Of a DNA stretch of 64,000 nt, positions 28,040 through 37,605 are shown piece by piece (position 1 is the stretch's first letter; every line of letters begins with the position of its first letter). A program made the translations under genes and the position numbers. The notes beneath the pieces were generated by a model. It did no database searches. It worked only from the letters and a program-made list of their open reading frames with translations, and was not told the DNA's origin. This DNA comes from Rhizobium mayense. GTDB taxonomy: Bacteria; Pseudomonadota; Alphaproteobacteria; Rhizobiales; Rhizobiaceae. Location: assembly GCF_030272705.1 (NCBI RefSeq), contig NZ_JARFYM010000001.1, positions 372,001 through 436,000 on the forward strand, written 5' to 3'.

Positions 28040-28222
28040 CTTTCTCCCCAATGGGGAGAAGGTGGAGCGAAGCTCGGGTTGAGGGGCGCTGCACCGTGAG
28101 GGATGCATTTCGCTAGCCGCTCAAGGCGCTCGCCGCGATGCGACGAGCTCCCCCTCATCCGGCCAATCACTGCTTCACTGCGTTCAGCAGTTCTTGCCCA
28201 CCTTCTCTCCGGGGAGAGAAGG
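28040..28222. repeat. Rhizobial extragenic palindromic (RIME-like) element
   Basis: Bounded by two hairpins: TTCTCCCCA/TGGGGAGAA at 28042-28060 with a one-base centre, and CCTTCTCTCC/GGAGAGAAGG at 28201-28222. Between them are short inverted blocks (GAGGGGCGCTG..., CTCCCCCTCATCC). The end sequences resemble the element at 11527-11553, so both belong to one repeat family. Confidence 0.72.
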
Positions 28223-28236
28223 TTTTTGGCTTTCCA

Positions 28237-29295
28237 TCACTTCGCCAGATGCGGTGCAATCAGCGACAGGTCGGCATCGCCGAGCCGGTCGCTCGCGGTG
28301 TTGCGCTGGTGCCAATAGGGATAGAGCAGCGGCAGCAGGCTGACGTCGTCAAGACGTTTGCGCTCTTCTTCCGTCAGCTTCAGCTCGGCGCTGGCAAGAT
28401 TGTCCTTGAATTGCGCCTCCGTGCGGCCGCCGATGATGACGGAGGTCACGCCTTTGCGGCCGATCAGCCAGGCGAGTGCGACCTGTGCAGCCGAGACGCC
28501 ACGACCATCGGCGATCTCCACCAGCGTATCGACGATGTTCCAAAGGCGGTTCTCATCGCGGATCGGCGGTTCCGTCCAGCCCGCGAACTGGCGGGTGCCT
28601 TCCGGCGTCGCCTGGTTGCGGCGATGCTTGCCGGAGAGGAGGCCGCCGGCGATCGGGCTCCAGACGAGGACGCCAAGGCCCTGGTCGAGGCCGATCGGCA
28701 GCAGTTCGTATTCGGCGTCACGTGCTTCCAGCGTATAGTGGATCTGCTGGCTGACGAAGCGTTCGCGCTTATCGCGCTCGCTGACGCCGAGCGCCTTCAT
28801 GATATGCCAGCCGGAAAAATTCGAGCAGCCGATATAACGCACTTTGCCCTGGCGGACGAGCGTGTCGAGCGCCTCCATCGTTTCTTCGAGCGGCGTCTGC
28901 CCGTCCCATTCATGCAGCTGATAGAGATCGATGACATCGGTCTTCATGCGCTTCAGGCTGGCTTCGCAGGCCTGGATCAGGTGCTGGCGGGAGGAGCCGG
29001 CGCTGTTGACGTCGCTGCCCATGGAGAAGCGGGCCTTGGTGGCGATTAACACGCCGTTCTTGCGCGGGCCGCCGATGATCTCGCCGAGGATTTCTTCGGA
29101 AGCGCCTTGCGAGTAGACATCGGCGGTGTCGATCAGGTTGACGCCGGCATCGAGGCAGATGTCGACCAGCCGTTTCGCCTCGTTGACGCCAAGATCGCCG
29201 ACGGTCTTCGCCCAGCCGACGCCGCCGAAAGTCATCGTGCCCATGGTAATGGTCGAAATTTTGAGGCCGGAGCGGCCAAGCAGACGATATTCCAT
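28237..29295 (-). CDS. Aldo/keto reductase (352 aa)
   Basis: Larger than the enzyme at 1421 and of the YajO/AKR11-12 type. Catalytic residues: D in NLIDTADVYSQG, Y in the same block, K in IATKARF and H in YQLHEWDGQTP. NADP-binding C-terminal block SVIIGGRTEAQFKDNL. It begins MEYRLLGRSGLKISTITMGTMTFGG, the standard start of the group. Substrate unknown. Transcribed toward the repeat element. Confidence 0.9.
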   Translation of the reverse strand: MEYRLLGRSGLKISTITMGTMTFGGVGWAKTVGDLGVNEAKRLVDICLDAGVNLIDTADVYSQGASEEILGEIIGGPRKNGVLIATKARFSMGSDVNSAGSSRQHLIQACEASLKRMKTDVIDLYQLHEWDGQTPLEETMEALDTLVRQGKVRYIGCSNFSGWHIMKALGVSERDKRERFVSQQIHYTLEARDAEYELLPIGLDQGLGVLVWSPIAGGLLSGKHRRNQATPEGTRQFAGWTEPPIRDENRLWNIVDTLVEIADGRGVSAAQVALAWLIGRKGVTSVIIGGRTEAQFKDNLASAELKLTEEERKRLDDVSLLPLLYPYWHQRNTASDRLGDADLSLIAPHLAK

Positions 29296-29470
29296 TCGAT
29301 TTACCCTCCAAAATCAGGTCTGAAATTCGTGCGCTAAGAGATAGAGCGGGGCGTCGACGGTCAAGGTCGCATGATAGTATGAACGGTTCGGTCCACCATT
29401 GCGGATTGTCACAATCATGTTAACCGGCGCGGCTAAGGAACCTTTCTAATCACCCAGCCGAGGACGCTTT

Positions 29471-30451
29471 ATGAAGACGTTTGTTTCCGCTCTCGCCGGC
29501 CTGCTGGCCGTCGCCCTTTTCTCCGGCTCGGCTCTTGCTGCCGATCTCGTCCTCTACACCAGCCAGCCGAACGAGGATGCGCAGGCGACCGTGGATGGCT
29601 TCATGGCTGCCAATCCAGGCATCAAGGTCGACTGGGTTCGTGACGGCACCCCGCAGATCATTGCCAAGCTGCAGGCTGAAATCCAGGCCGGCGCTCCGGT
29701 GGCTGACGTTCTGCTGATCGCCGACACGGTGACGCTGGAGCGCCTAAAGGAAGCCGGCAAACTGATGGCCTACAAGTCGCCGGAAGCTGTGAACTACGAT
29801 CCGGCACTCTATGACGCGGACGGTTATTACTATTCCACCAAGCTGATCACCACCGGCATCGTCTATAACACGGCCGCCTCGATGAAGCCGACCAGCTGGC
29901 AGGATCTGACCAAGCCGGAAGCGAAGGGCCTCGTTGCCATGCCGAGCCCGCTTGCCTCGGGTGCCGCTCTCATTCACGCGCAGACGCTTGCCGGCGTCGG
30001 CAGCCTCGGCTGGGATTTCTACAAGAATCTTGCCGCCAACGGCGCAATCGCTTCCGGCGGCAATGGCGCGGTGCTGAAGGCCGTCGCCTCGGGCGAAAAG
30101 GCCTATGGCATGATCGTCGACTACATGCCGATCCGTGAAAAGGCCAAGGGCGCACCGCTTGAATTCGTTTTCCCGACCGAAGGTGTTTCGGCCGTGACCG
30201 AGCCGGTCGGTATTCTCGCTAGCGCCAAGCATGTCGACACCGCCAAGAAGTTCGTCGACTACGCTCTGTCCGAAAAAGGCCAGCAGGGCTTCCTCAAGCT
30301 CGGCTATATCCCGGCCCGCAACGGCATGCAGTTGCCCGCCGGTTTCCCGGCGCGTGACAGCATCAAGGTTTTGCCGTTGAATGCGGCCGAAGCTCTGAAG
30401 AATACCGACCAGGATCTGAAGACCTTCTCTTCCTACTACGGATCGAAGTGA
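29471..30451 (+). CDS. ABC transporter periplasmic binding protein, Fe(III)/AfuA-FbpA type
   Basis: 326 residues with signal peptide 1-23 (cleavage ALA-AD). The mature protein is a type II periplasmic binding fold: LVLYTSQPNEDAQATVDGFMAANPGIKVDWVRDGTPQIIAKL, VADVLLIADT, and GYYYSTKLITTGIVYNT. It belongs to the extracellular solute-binding family 1/6 that includes ferric iron binders, but also phosphonate and thiamine-like ligands. First gene of a three-gene operon; it overlaps the permease start by four bases. Confidence 0.9.
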   Translation: MKTFVSALAGLLAVALFSGSALAADLVLYTSQPNEDAQATVDGFMAANPGIKVDWVRDGTPQIIAKLQAEIQAGAPVADVLLIADTVTLERLKEAGKLMAYKSPEAVNYDPALYDADGYYYSTKLITTGIVYNTAASMKPTSWQDLTKPEAKGLVAMPSPLASGAALIHAQTLAGVGSLGWDFYKNLAANGAIASGGNGAVLKAVASGEKAYGMIVDYMPIREKAKGAPLEFVFPTEGVSAVTEPVGILASAKHVDTAKKFVDYALSEKGQQGFLKLGYIPARNGMQLPAGFPARDSIKVLPLNAAEALKNTDQDLKTFSSYYGSK

Positions 30452-32163
30452 TCCAATCTGGACGGTCGATGTACGGATATGTGCGTAAGGGAAACAGCCA
30501 GCCAGCCTGGCTGTTTCCTTTTGTCGTTATCATCGTGATGCTGCTCAGTGTGCTGCCACTGGCGCGGCTGGCGGTGGCTGGCATCGAGGCGCTGTTGCGT
30601 GGTGGTGCCTACGAACTGATCACCGATCCGGCCCTCTGGCGCGCGGCTTGGTATACGGTCGAGACAGCCGTGCTCGGTACGGTCATTTCCGTGCTGCTCG
30701 GCTGCCTCTTCGCTTTCCTGCTGACTTTGACCGACATTCCTGGCAGGGGGCCTCTTAGCTTTCTCTTCGTCCTGCCGATGATGATCCCGCCGCAGGTGAC
30801 GGCGCTCGCCTGGGTGCAGATGTCCGGCCCATCCAGCCCCCTGTTGAAGGCGCTGCATATTGCGCCGCCGCTCGGCTCGCCGCAGCCGCTTTATTCCGTC
30901 GGCGGCATTGCGCTGCTCTATGGCGTGCAGCATGCGCCGCTGGTCTATCTGGCGCTGCGGGCCGGCCTGATGGCGCTGCCGCGCGACGGCGTCGAGGCGG
31001 CCAGGCTTTCGGGCGCTTCGGGAATTCGTGTGTTTCGCGACATTATCCTGCCGCTGTCACTGCCCGGTGTCATTGCCGGCGCGGCCATTGCCTTCGTCTC
31101 ATCGATCGGCAATTTCGGCATCCCGGCTATCCTCGGGATACCCGCTTCGATCTTCACGCTGTCGACGCTGATTTTCACCAAATTCTCCAGTTTTGGCCCG
31201 CGCACCTTCGGGGATATCGCCGTGCTCTCGGCGATGATCGCGGTGATTTCAGTTGCCGGTCTCGCGGTACAGGGCAAGGCGCTAAAGGGGCGGGATTATC
31301 GGGTCATTGGCCTTTCCGGCGCTTCCGCCGCGTTCGCGCTCGGCCACTGGCGTCTTGCCGCTCTGCCGCTGCTTTGGGCGATCCTATTCATCATGCTGGT
31401 CGCGCCCTTTTTCGCGCTGGTCGCCGGCGCGCTGGTGCCGGCCTACGGCGTGCCGCTGACTTTCAAGACGGCATCGCTGCATGCCTTCACCGAAATCCTG
31501 TTTCGGCAGGCAGTGACGCGCGTCGCTTTTTCCAATTCCTTGTTCCTCGCCGGGATGACGGCGCTTGGTCTGCTCGCGCTAACCGTCCTGGCGGCTTACG
31601 CGCTGACGCGACGCAAGGATATGCTGAGCCGCGTCGTCGGCGGACTAATCGAGATTCCCTATTCGTTGCCAGGGATCATCGTTGCCGTTTGTTTCATCCT
31701 GGTTTTTGCCGCACCATTGCCCGTCCTCAACATCACGCTCTATGGCACGATCTGGATCATTCTGCTCGCCTATTTCTCGGCCTACTTCGCCGTCAGCCTC
31801 AAGCCGGTGATGAGCGCCTTCCTGCAGCTCGATCCAGCGCTGGAGGAGGCCGCGCGCCTCTCGGGCGCCGGCTTCTTCCGCCGCCTTGCCGATATCATCG
31901 TGCCGCTGATCGCACCGGCTGCGGGTGCATCGGTGATCCTGGTTTTCCTTATTGCCTGCAACGAGCTGACCGTTTCCGCTTTGCTGTGGTCGGCGGGCAC
32001 TCAGACGCTCGGCGTCGTCATCTACAATCTCGATGATGGCGGCAGTGCCGATCTCGCCTCCGCGATGTCGGTCATCGTCATCGCGATGGTCGTCGCCATG
32101 ATGCTACTGTTGGAAATCCTGGCCAAGCGTCTGCCGAAAGGGGTGGTGCCGTGGCGAAGCTGA
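30448..32163 (+). CDS. ABC transporter permease, fused two-domain Fe(III)-type (FbpB-like)
   Basis: 571 residues with about 12 membrane helices. Two copies of the permease loop that contacts the ATPase are visible: EAARLSGASGIRVFRDIILPLSLPG (about 185-210) and EEAARLSGAGFFRRLADIIVPLIAP (about 465-490), so the protein is a fusion of two half-permeases as in FbpB. GTG at 30448 overlaps the previous TGA (GTGA); ATG at 30469 is the alternative. Its end overlaps the ATPase gene by 13 bp. Confidence 0.9.
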   Translation: MIQSGRSMYGYVRKGNSQPAWLFPFVVIIVMLLSVLPLARLAVAGIEALLRGGAYELITDPALWRAAWYTVETAVLGTVISVLLGCLFAFLLTLTDIPGRGPLSFLFVLPMMIPPQVTALAWVQMSGPSSPLLKALHIAPPLGSPQPLYSVGGIALLYGVQHAPLVYLALRAGLMALPRDGVEAARLSGASGIRVFRDIILPLSLPGVIAGAAIAFVSSIGNFGIPAILGIPASIFTLSTLIFTKFSSFGPRTFGDIAVLSAMIAVISVAGLAVQGKALKGRDYRVIGLSGASAAFALGHWRLAALPLLWAILFIMLVAPFFALVAGALVPAYGVPLTFKTASLHAFTEILFRQAVTRVAFSNSLFLAGMTALGLLALTVLAAYALTRRKDMLSRVVGGLIEIPYSLPGIIVAVCFILVFAAPLPVLNITLYGTIWIILLAYFSAYFAVSLKPVMSAFLQLDPALEEAARLSGAGFFRRLADIIVPLIAPAAGASVILVFLIACNELTVSALLWSAGTQTLGVVIYNLDDGGSADLASAMSVIVIAMVVAMMLLLEILAKRLPKGVVPWRS

Positions 32164-33182
32164 TTCTCAATCACGTCAGCAAGGATTTCGGCACGGGCGG
32201 CCGCCCGGCGGTCAAGGCGCTGTCGCTGGAGGTCCGCGAAGGCGGTTTCCTGGCATTGCTCGGGCCGTCCGGATGCGGCAAGACGACCGTACTCAGAATG
32301 CTCGCTGGATTCGAGCAGCCGACGGATGGCTCGATCCATCTCGGTGAACGCCTCCTTGCCGATGCGACAAATATGCTGCCGCCGGAGCGGCGTAACATGG
32401 CGATGGTGTTCCAGTCCTACGCGCTCTGGCCACATATGAACGTTGCCGACAATGTGGGTTATCCTCTCAAAGTGCGTGGCATTTCCGGCGAGCGCTATCG
32501 CCAGAAGGTGCGCGAGGCGCTAGCGACCGTACGGCTGGAAGACTATGCCGAAAGGCGGCCCGCGGATCTTTCCGGCGGGCAGCGTCAGCGTGTCGCTCTA
32601 GCGCGCTGCCTGGTGACATCGCCTGACGTCGTTCTGCTCGATGAACCACTCGCCAATCTCGACCGCCACCTGAAGAAGGAGATGGAAGAGACCTTCCGTG
32701 AATTCCATCAGCGCTCTGGCGCCACCATGGTCTATGTCACCCATGATCAGAGCGAGGCGATGGCGCTGGCGACCGATGTCGCCGTGATGTCCGAGGGACG
32801 GCTGTTGCAGGTCGCGGCGCCAGCGGAGATCTATGCGCGGCCGGAGGGCCGGCTGGTCGGCGGATTGGTGGGGCAGGGCGCGATCCTGTCGCTTGCCGTT
32901 CCGAACGGTAAGCCGAGGCTTATCGATTGGCCGGCGTTGAAGACGATCTGGGGAGAGCAGGGGAACGAGACCGCGCGCGCGGACATCCTCGTACGGCCCG
33001 AGGACGTTGTCGCCGAGGCTGATGGCATTTCCTGCAGGGTGGACACCGTCCTTTACGAAGGCGAACGTTACGCGCTGCGGCTGTCGCTGCCCGATGGTCA
33101 GATGTTGAGGGCCTATAGCCGCGATGCGGTGAAGCCGGGCGACGTCTATGCGGTTGCTATCCGGTCGGCATGGCGGCTGTGA
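32151..33182 (+). CDS. ABC transporter ATP-binding protein, Fe(III)/spermidine-putrescine type
   Basis: 343 residues. Walker A GPSGCGKTT (about 39-47), Q-loop VFQSYALWP, signature LSGGQRQRVALARCL, Walker B VVLLDEPLANLD, and H-loop YVTHDQSEA. C-terminal TOBE domain (about 240-343: ILVRPEDVVAEADGISCRVDTVLYEGERYALRLSLPDG). GTG start after AAAGGGG. Drives import by the preceding permease and binding protein. Confidence 0.93.
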   Translation: MAKLILNHVSKDFGTGGRPAVKALSLEVREGGFLALLGPSGCGKTTVLRMLAGFEQPTDGSIHLGERLLADATNMLPPERRNMAMVFQSYALWPHMNVADNVGYPLKVRGISGERYRQKVREALATVRLEDYAERRPADLSGGQRQRVALARCLVTSPDVVLLDEPLANLDRHLKKEMEETFREFHQRSGATMVYVTHDQSEAMALATDVAVMSEGRLLQVAAPAEIYARPEGRLVGGLVGQGAILSLAVPNGKPRLIDWPALKTIWGEQGNETARADILVRPEDVVAEADGISCRVDTVLYEGERYALRLSLPDGQMLRAYSRDAVKPGDVYAVAIRSAWRL

Positions 33183-33269
33183 TCGGCGTAGTGGGCGGCG
33201 AGAGAAGACGGTTGTTCGCGGTCCGCACCTGTGCTTGAGTTGCCCGATGTCACGAATGGGAGTCGCGCC

Positions 33270-34268
33270 ATGTCCGACCAAAGCTTCCCGATTTTCGATC
33301 TCGGCACCTTCGAGGTGGCTGACGATGAGGGGAAGAGGCGGCTTGGTGCTGAGGTCGATGAGATCTGCCGTTCGACCGGCTTTCTGGCGATTGCGAACCA
33401 TGGTGTCGACGAGGCTGTGATCGCAGCCGTGTGGGCCAAGACGCACGCTTTTTTTGATCGCCCCGCCGATGTCAAGCAACGGGCAAACGCGCCTTATCCC
33501 GGCTATCCCTATGGCTATCTCGGCCCAGGCACCGAGGCTCTGGCGAAATCGCGCAATGTCGACACGCCCCCAGACCTCAAGGAGAGTTTCAACGGCGGGC
33601 CGCTTGTCGTGCCGGCCGGCATGACCGATCCGGAAGCGCTCGGCTTTTGCTATGCCGCCACGATCTGGCCGGATGGTCCGGAAGGCTTTGCGGATGCATG
33701 GAAGGCCTATTACCGTTCGATGGAGGATCTGGCGGCGCGGATCATGCGGGTCTTTGCCACCGCGCTCGGCCTCGACGAGCATTTCTTCGACAGTTAAGTC
33801 GATGCGCCGATCAGTGCGCTCCGGGCGCTGAACTATCCTGAGCAGCGTGTTGCGCCACAGCCGGGTCAATTGCGCGCCGGCGCGCATACCGACTATGGCA
33901 GCCTGACGATCCTTTTGCCGCAACCGGGGTCCAAGGGCCTGGAGATCATCGCGCCGGACGGCCGATGGACGCCGGTGCCGCCGGTACCGGGCGCTTTCGT
34001 CATCAATATCGGGGATTTGATGGCGCTTTGGACGAACGATCGTTGGGTCTCGACGGTGCATCGTGTCGTCAATCCGCCACCGGAAGAGGGCGGCATGCAG
34101 CGACGGCAGTCGCTGGCGTTTTTTCATCAGCCGAACTGGTTTGCCGAGATCGCCTGCCTGCCGTCGTGCCTTCCGCTGGGGGAGGAACCGAAATATGGCC
34201 CCGTTCTTTCCGGCCCTTATCTTATGGGCAAGTTCAAATCGACCGTCACGGCGGCCAAGACCAATTGA
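33270..34268 (+). pseudogene. 2-oxoglutarate/Fe(II)-dependent dioxygenase (isopenicillin N synthase family), split by an in-frame TAA
   Basis: One continuous frame of 332 codons is interrupted only by TAA at 33795-33797 (codon 176, after FFDS), where relatives usually carry a tyrosine or similar residue; the frame then continues VDAPISALRALNYPEQ. The N-terminal DIOX_N part (MSDQSFPIFDLGTFEVAD...) is intact. All catalytic residues come after the stop: H206 and D208 in AHTDYGSL, H264 in STVHRVV, and the 2-oxoglutarate pair R278/S280 in RRQSLAFF. The 175-residue upstream product cannot be active. It could be a true nonsense mutation, a base-call error or, less likely, readthrough. Start ATG at 33270 with GGGAG upstream. 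Confidence 0.85.
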
Positions 34269-34310
34269 TTTGGGCGGGCCGGCTCATATCGCTACAACCC
34301 GGAATGCTAG

Positions 34311-35423
34311 ATGTCGCTCCGCCTTGCTACTTTCAATGTCGAAAATCTGTTGACGCGGTTTGATTACACCGGTTTCCGCAATCAGTTGCGCCAGGACCGC
34401 GTGTTGAAGCTGTTCGATGTGCAGAACGAAGCCATCTACCAGCAGCTCGAAGCGGCGCGTGTCGTCGCTGCCACCGACGACACGAGGCAGATGACGGCGC
34501 TTGCGATCGCCGATGCGGACGCCGACATCATTTGCCTGCAGGAAGTCGATAACATGGCGGCGCTGCAGGCCTTCGAATACGGCTATCTCTACCGCATGGT
34601 CGGCAATGGTTACCGGCAGAAATTCCTGATCGAAGGCAATGACGCCAGGGGTATCGATGTCGCGGTGATGATGCGCGAGGAGACCCGCGACGGTCAGCCG
34701 ATCGTCTTGAAGGACATCAGAAGTCACGCCATGGTGACATATCGCGATTTCGGTCTTTTCAACGACGAACTGGCGGAACTTGGACTTCATCAGGATGACA
34801 AGATCTTCAAGCGGGATTGCCTCGAGCTTGATTTGGCCATCGGCGGCGTGCCGTTCTCCTTGTATGTCGTGCATCTGAAGTCGATGGGGCCGATGCGGGA
34901 GGGCCTTGATGGGCGCCATTCAACCATGCCGATTCGCCGCGCCGAGACACTGGCTGTGCGCCGCATCATCGAGAACCGTTTTGGCGCAGGTCACACCGCG
35001 AGGAAGAATTTCGCGATTTGCGGCGATATGAACGACTATCAGGAGCGTGTGGACGTCATAGGCACGCGCCACACGGGCTATCGCTTCAAACATCAGGATG
35101 AAGAGACCAGCGCGCTCGACGTCTTCAGTGAAGACGGTTTCGTCGAAAATATCATGCGCCGGCGCGATATATTGGACCGCTGGACGCTTTATCACGCCCG
35201 CGGGCCGCAGGAGCAGTGGCTCTGCCAGCTCGATTATATCTGGCTGTCTCCGGCCCTGGCGCAGGCCAACGCGACGCGCATGCCTGACATCGTTCGCTCC
35301 GGACAGCCCTTTCGTACCATATTTCCGCCCGGCCAAGAGGTAGAACGTTATCCGCGCACCGGTTGGGACAGGCCGAAGGCCTCCGATCATTGCCCCGTCG
35401 TCATGACATTGGATCTATTATGA
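34311..35423 (+). CDS. Endonuclease/exonuclease/phosphatase-family hydrolase
   Basis: 370 residues. EEP fold motifs in order: LATFNVENL (N), CLQEVDN (metal-binding E), VVHLKS, AICGDMNDY (GDxN) and KASDHCPVVM (SDH). This family covers DNases, phosphodiesterases and sphingomyelinases; there is no signal peptide, so it is cytoplasmic. The stop overlaps the NUDIX start (ATGA), which suggests that the two hydrolases act together on nucleotides or phosphodiesters. Confidence 0.87.
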   Translation: MSLRLATFNVENLLTRFDYTGFRNQLRQDRVLKLFDVQNEAIYQQLEAARVVAATDDTRQMTALAIADADADIICLQEVDNMAALQAFEYGYLYRMVGNGYRQKFLIEGNDARGIDVAVMMREETRDGQPIVLKDIRSHAMVTYRDFGLFNDELAELGLHQDDKIFKRDCLELDLAIGGVPFSLYVVHLKSMGPMREGLDGRHSTMPIRRAETLAVRRIIENRFGAGHTARKNFAICGDMNDYQERVDVIGTRHTGYRFKHQDEETSALDVFSEDGFVENIMRRRDILDRWTLYHARGPQEQWLCQLDYIWLSPALAQANATRMPDIVRSGQPFRTIFPPGQEVERYPRTGWDRPKASDHCPVVMTLDLL

Positions 35424-36166
35424 CCCCCGCTTTCAAACTCCAAAACGACAAGGCCGATTGGCCGCCGGAAAACACCGTATTCCCGGTCGCCCGAATCGAT
35501 CTTACGGTGATTGCCGGCGACCATCCCTTTCATCTCAGCCAGGCCAAGGCGGCGCAGGAGAATTGGAAGAAGGAGATCGCCGCCAATCCCGCACTTTACG
35601 ATGGCCGGATGATCTTTCAGCATCGTCTTTCGGTCAGCGAGCAGGCCGTGGAAGGCGAAGCCTATATTACCCCTTTCTCGACATTCCTCTGGTGGCGCAA
35701 ACAAAGGGAGCGGCAAGGCGGTTTCCATGTTTTCGCCTTTCCGGTCGCCGTTTCCTCCGATGGCGCTGTCATCGCCATCCGCATGGCGCAGCACACGGCC
35801 AATCCCGGCCAGGTCTATTGCGCGGCGGGGTCGATGGATGAAAACGACATCGTCGACGGGCGCTGCAATATCGAGGGCAACATGCGGCGCGAAGTCATGG
35901 AGGAAACCGGCCTCGACCTCCACGGTGCGATCGCGGAGCCGGGCTATTATGCCACTCATACGAACCTCTCCCTCACCTTGTTTCGTGTTTTCCGCTTTCC
36001 CTGGACAGCCGGGGAAATGCTCGAGCGGATCAAGGCCCATATGCTGGTGGACGAGGAGAAGGAGATCGACGGCGCGGTTGCTATCCGCTCGGCCGATCCT
36101 GCGGCGCATCACTATAGTTCGGCCATGCCGCCCATCCTTGCATGGTTCTTCGATCGTCAGGAATAG
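35420..36166 (+). CDS. NUDIX hydrolase
   Basis: 248 residues. The Nudix box is at about 150-172: GNMRREVMEETGLDLHG within GX5EX7REUXEEXGU spacing. The N-terminal 100 residues are an extension with FQHRLSVSEQAVEGEAYITPFSTFLWWRKQ, like the YfcD/GDP-mannose-type larger Nudix proteins. ATG at 35420 overlaps the upstream stop by four bases. Hydrolyses a nucleoside diphosphate linked to another moiety; substrate unknown. Confidence 0.87.
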   Translation: MTPAFKLQNDKADWPPENTVFPVARIDLTVIAGDHPFHLSQAKAAQENWKKEIAANPALYDGRMIFQHRLSVSEQAVEGEAYITPFSTFLWWRKQRERQGGFHVFAFPVAVSSDGAVIAIRMAQHTANPGQVYCAAGSMDENDIVDGRCNIEGNMRREVMEETGLDLHGAIAEPGYYATHTNLSLTLFRVFRFPWTAGEMLERIKAHMLVDEEKEIDGAVAIRSADPAAHHYSSAMPPILAWFFDRQE

Positions 36167-36249
36167 CTTTAGCTTGCGCTCAAATGTGTTGCCGTTATGT
36201 ATGATTGGGCCTTGGTTGTATGGTCTAGAGTGATGTGATGGAGGCAGGG

Positions 36250-37167
36250 GTGGCCCGCAGCTTCAGTGTCTATGATGTATTCACCGACAGAAAGCTCGCG
36301 GGCAATCCGCTGGCCGTTATTTTCGACGCGGAGGGCCTCAGCGACCGGGCGATGCAAGACATCGCCAAGGAGATGAATCTCCCCGAAACAGTGTTCGTTC
36401 TGCCGCCGCAGAATCCGACCCATACCGCGAGCCTGCGCATCTTCACGCCCGGTCGCGAGTTGCCCTTCGCCGGCCACCCGACTGTCGGCACGGCGATCGC
36501 GCTGGCTGAACGGGCGCATGCGACGCATGGCGGTGACGTCGACCTGGTTTCGGTGCTGGACGAGCGGGTAGGGCCGGTGCGTTGCGCTGTCCGGCTCCGG
36601 CAGGAAAAGGCGAGCTTTGCCGAATTCGACCTGCCGCGGAAGTCGCAGCAAATCATGTTGCCACTCGACCGGGCCGATATCGCCAATGCGCTCAGTTTGA
36701 AGATCACCGACATCGGCTTCGAGAATCACGTACCGTCGATCTGGAGCGCCGGCGTACCGTTCCTGCTGGTGCCGGTGCATGATGTCGGGGCGGCCGAGCG
36801 AATGGAGTTCGATCCGCAGCTCTGGGAAAAGACAGTGCCTTTCGTCGATGGCGCGCTCGCTTCCGCCTTCATCTATTGCCGTGGTGCGGTCAACCATACC
36901 GCCAAGTTCCACGCCCGGATGTTCCCGGTTGGGATGGGCATTGTCGAGGACCCCGCAACCGGCTCGGCCGTAGCCGCCCTTTCCGGCGCCATCAACCACT
37001 TCGACCGGCTGCCGGATGGCCATCATCCCGTCATTGTCGAGCAGGGAGTCGAGATGGGCCGCCCGTCCTTTATCCATCTCCATATCGACATCGACGGCGG
37101 CGATATCGCCAACGCCCGCATTGGCGGCCAGGCTGTGTGCGTTGCGAAAGGAATTCTTGAGCTTTGA
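36250..37167 (+). CDS. PhzF-family isomerase/epimerase-like protein
   Basis: 305 residues. Two related half-domains of the diaminopimelate-epimerase-like fold: VYDVFTDRKLAGNPLAVIFDAEGL with the catalytic glutamate in MNLPETVFVLPP, the FAGHPTVGTA signature, and in the second half GIVEDPATGSAVAALSGA. PhzF proteins catalyse isomerisations by acid/base chemistry without cofactor. I use the GTG at 36250, five bases after GGAGG, which starts directly at the fold (ARSFSVYDVF); ATG at 36238 and GTG at 36235 are alternatives. Confidence 0.88.
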   Translation: MARSFSVYDVFTDRKLAGNPLAVIFDAEGLSDRAMQDIAKEMNLPETVFVLPPQNPTHTASLRIFTPGRELPFAGHPTVGTAIALAERAHATHGGDVDLVSVLDERVGPVRCAVRLRQEKASFAEFDLPRKSQQIMLPLDRADIANALSLKITDIGFENHVPSIWSAGVPFLLVPVHDVGAAERMEFDPQLWEKTVPFVDGALASAFIYCRGAVNHTAKFHARMFPVGMGIVEDPATGSAVAALSGAINHFDRLPDGHHPVIVEQGVEMGRPSFIHLHIDIDGGDIANARIGGQAVCVAKGILEL

Positions 37168-37291
37168 TTTTGTAGGTTTTTGTCGTTCTTCAAAATTTTT
37201 TTGACGAATAGCCAAAGAAAATTCATTTGGCCGCTAGACAATCAAACCGATCCTATTTATATGCCCGGTCACACCGCGAGCGAGCGGTTAC

Positions 37292-37367
<76 letters not shown>

Positions 37368-37605
37368 AATATCTTTGAAATGCTAGAATAAAACTTAGTT
37401 TCTAGCCGCTATAGAGTTGGTTGCCGACGCGAGCGAGTTGGCCAGAAACATCCGGGTGACGAACCGGATTTCCCGCGAAAATCCCGAGGTGATTTCCCAG
37501 ACGGTTTGTGGGAGGGTGCCGCACCCGGAAGTTGTCAACAATCATCGTGACGCGCCCGGCCAGGTATCGACCCACGCCGCGCGCGCAAGCCGTCCGGGCC
37601 TGCGT
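37368..37605. other. Intergenic region between tRNA-Lys and the HlyD gene end
   Basis: 238 bp. The first 30 bases after the tRNA contain an imperfect dyad TTTCTAGC-type hairpin near 37382-37407 (CTAGAATAAAACTTAGTTTCTAG). No gene seen; no integrase remnant recognised. Confidence 0.4.

Noticed and set aside
26795..28108. 437-codon open frame on the minus strand
   Set aside because: Mirror of the aminotransferase gene; no recognisable domain.
29471..33182. ABC operon as a proven ferric iron importer
   Set aside because: The fold class also imports other anions and cofactors; no Fur/RirA-type site was identified, so only the family type is stated.
32598..34127. 509-codon open frame on the minus strand
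   Set aside because: Antisense to the ABC ATPase and dioxygenase frames; composition is rich in R, H and D as in mirror frames, and no motif is present.
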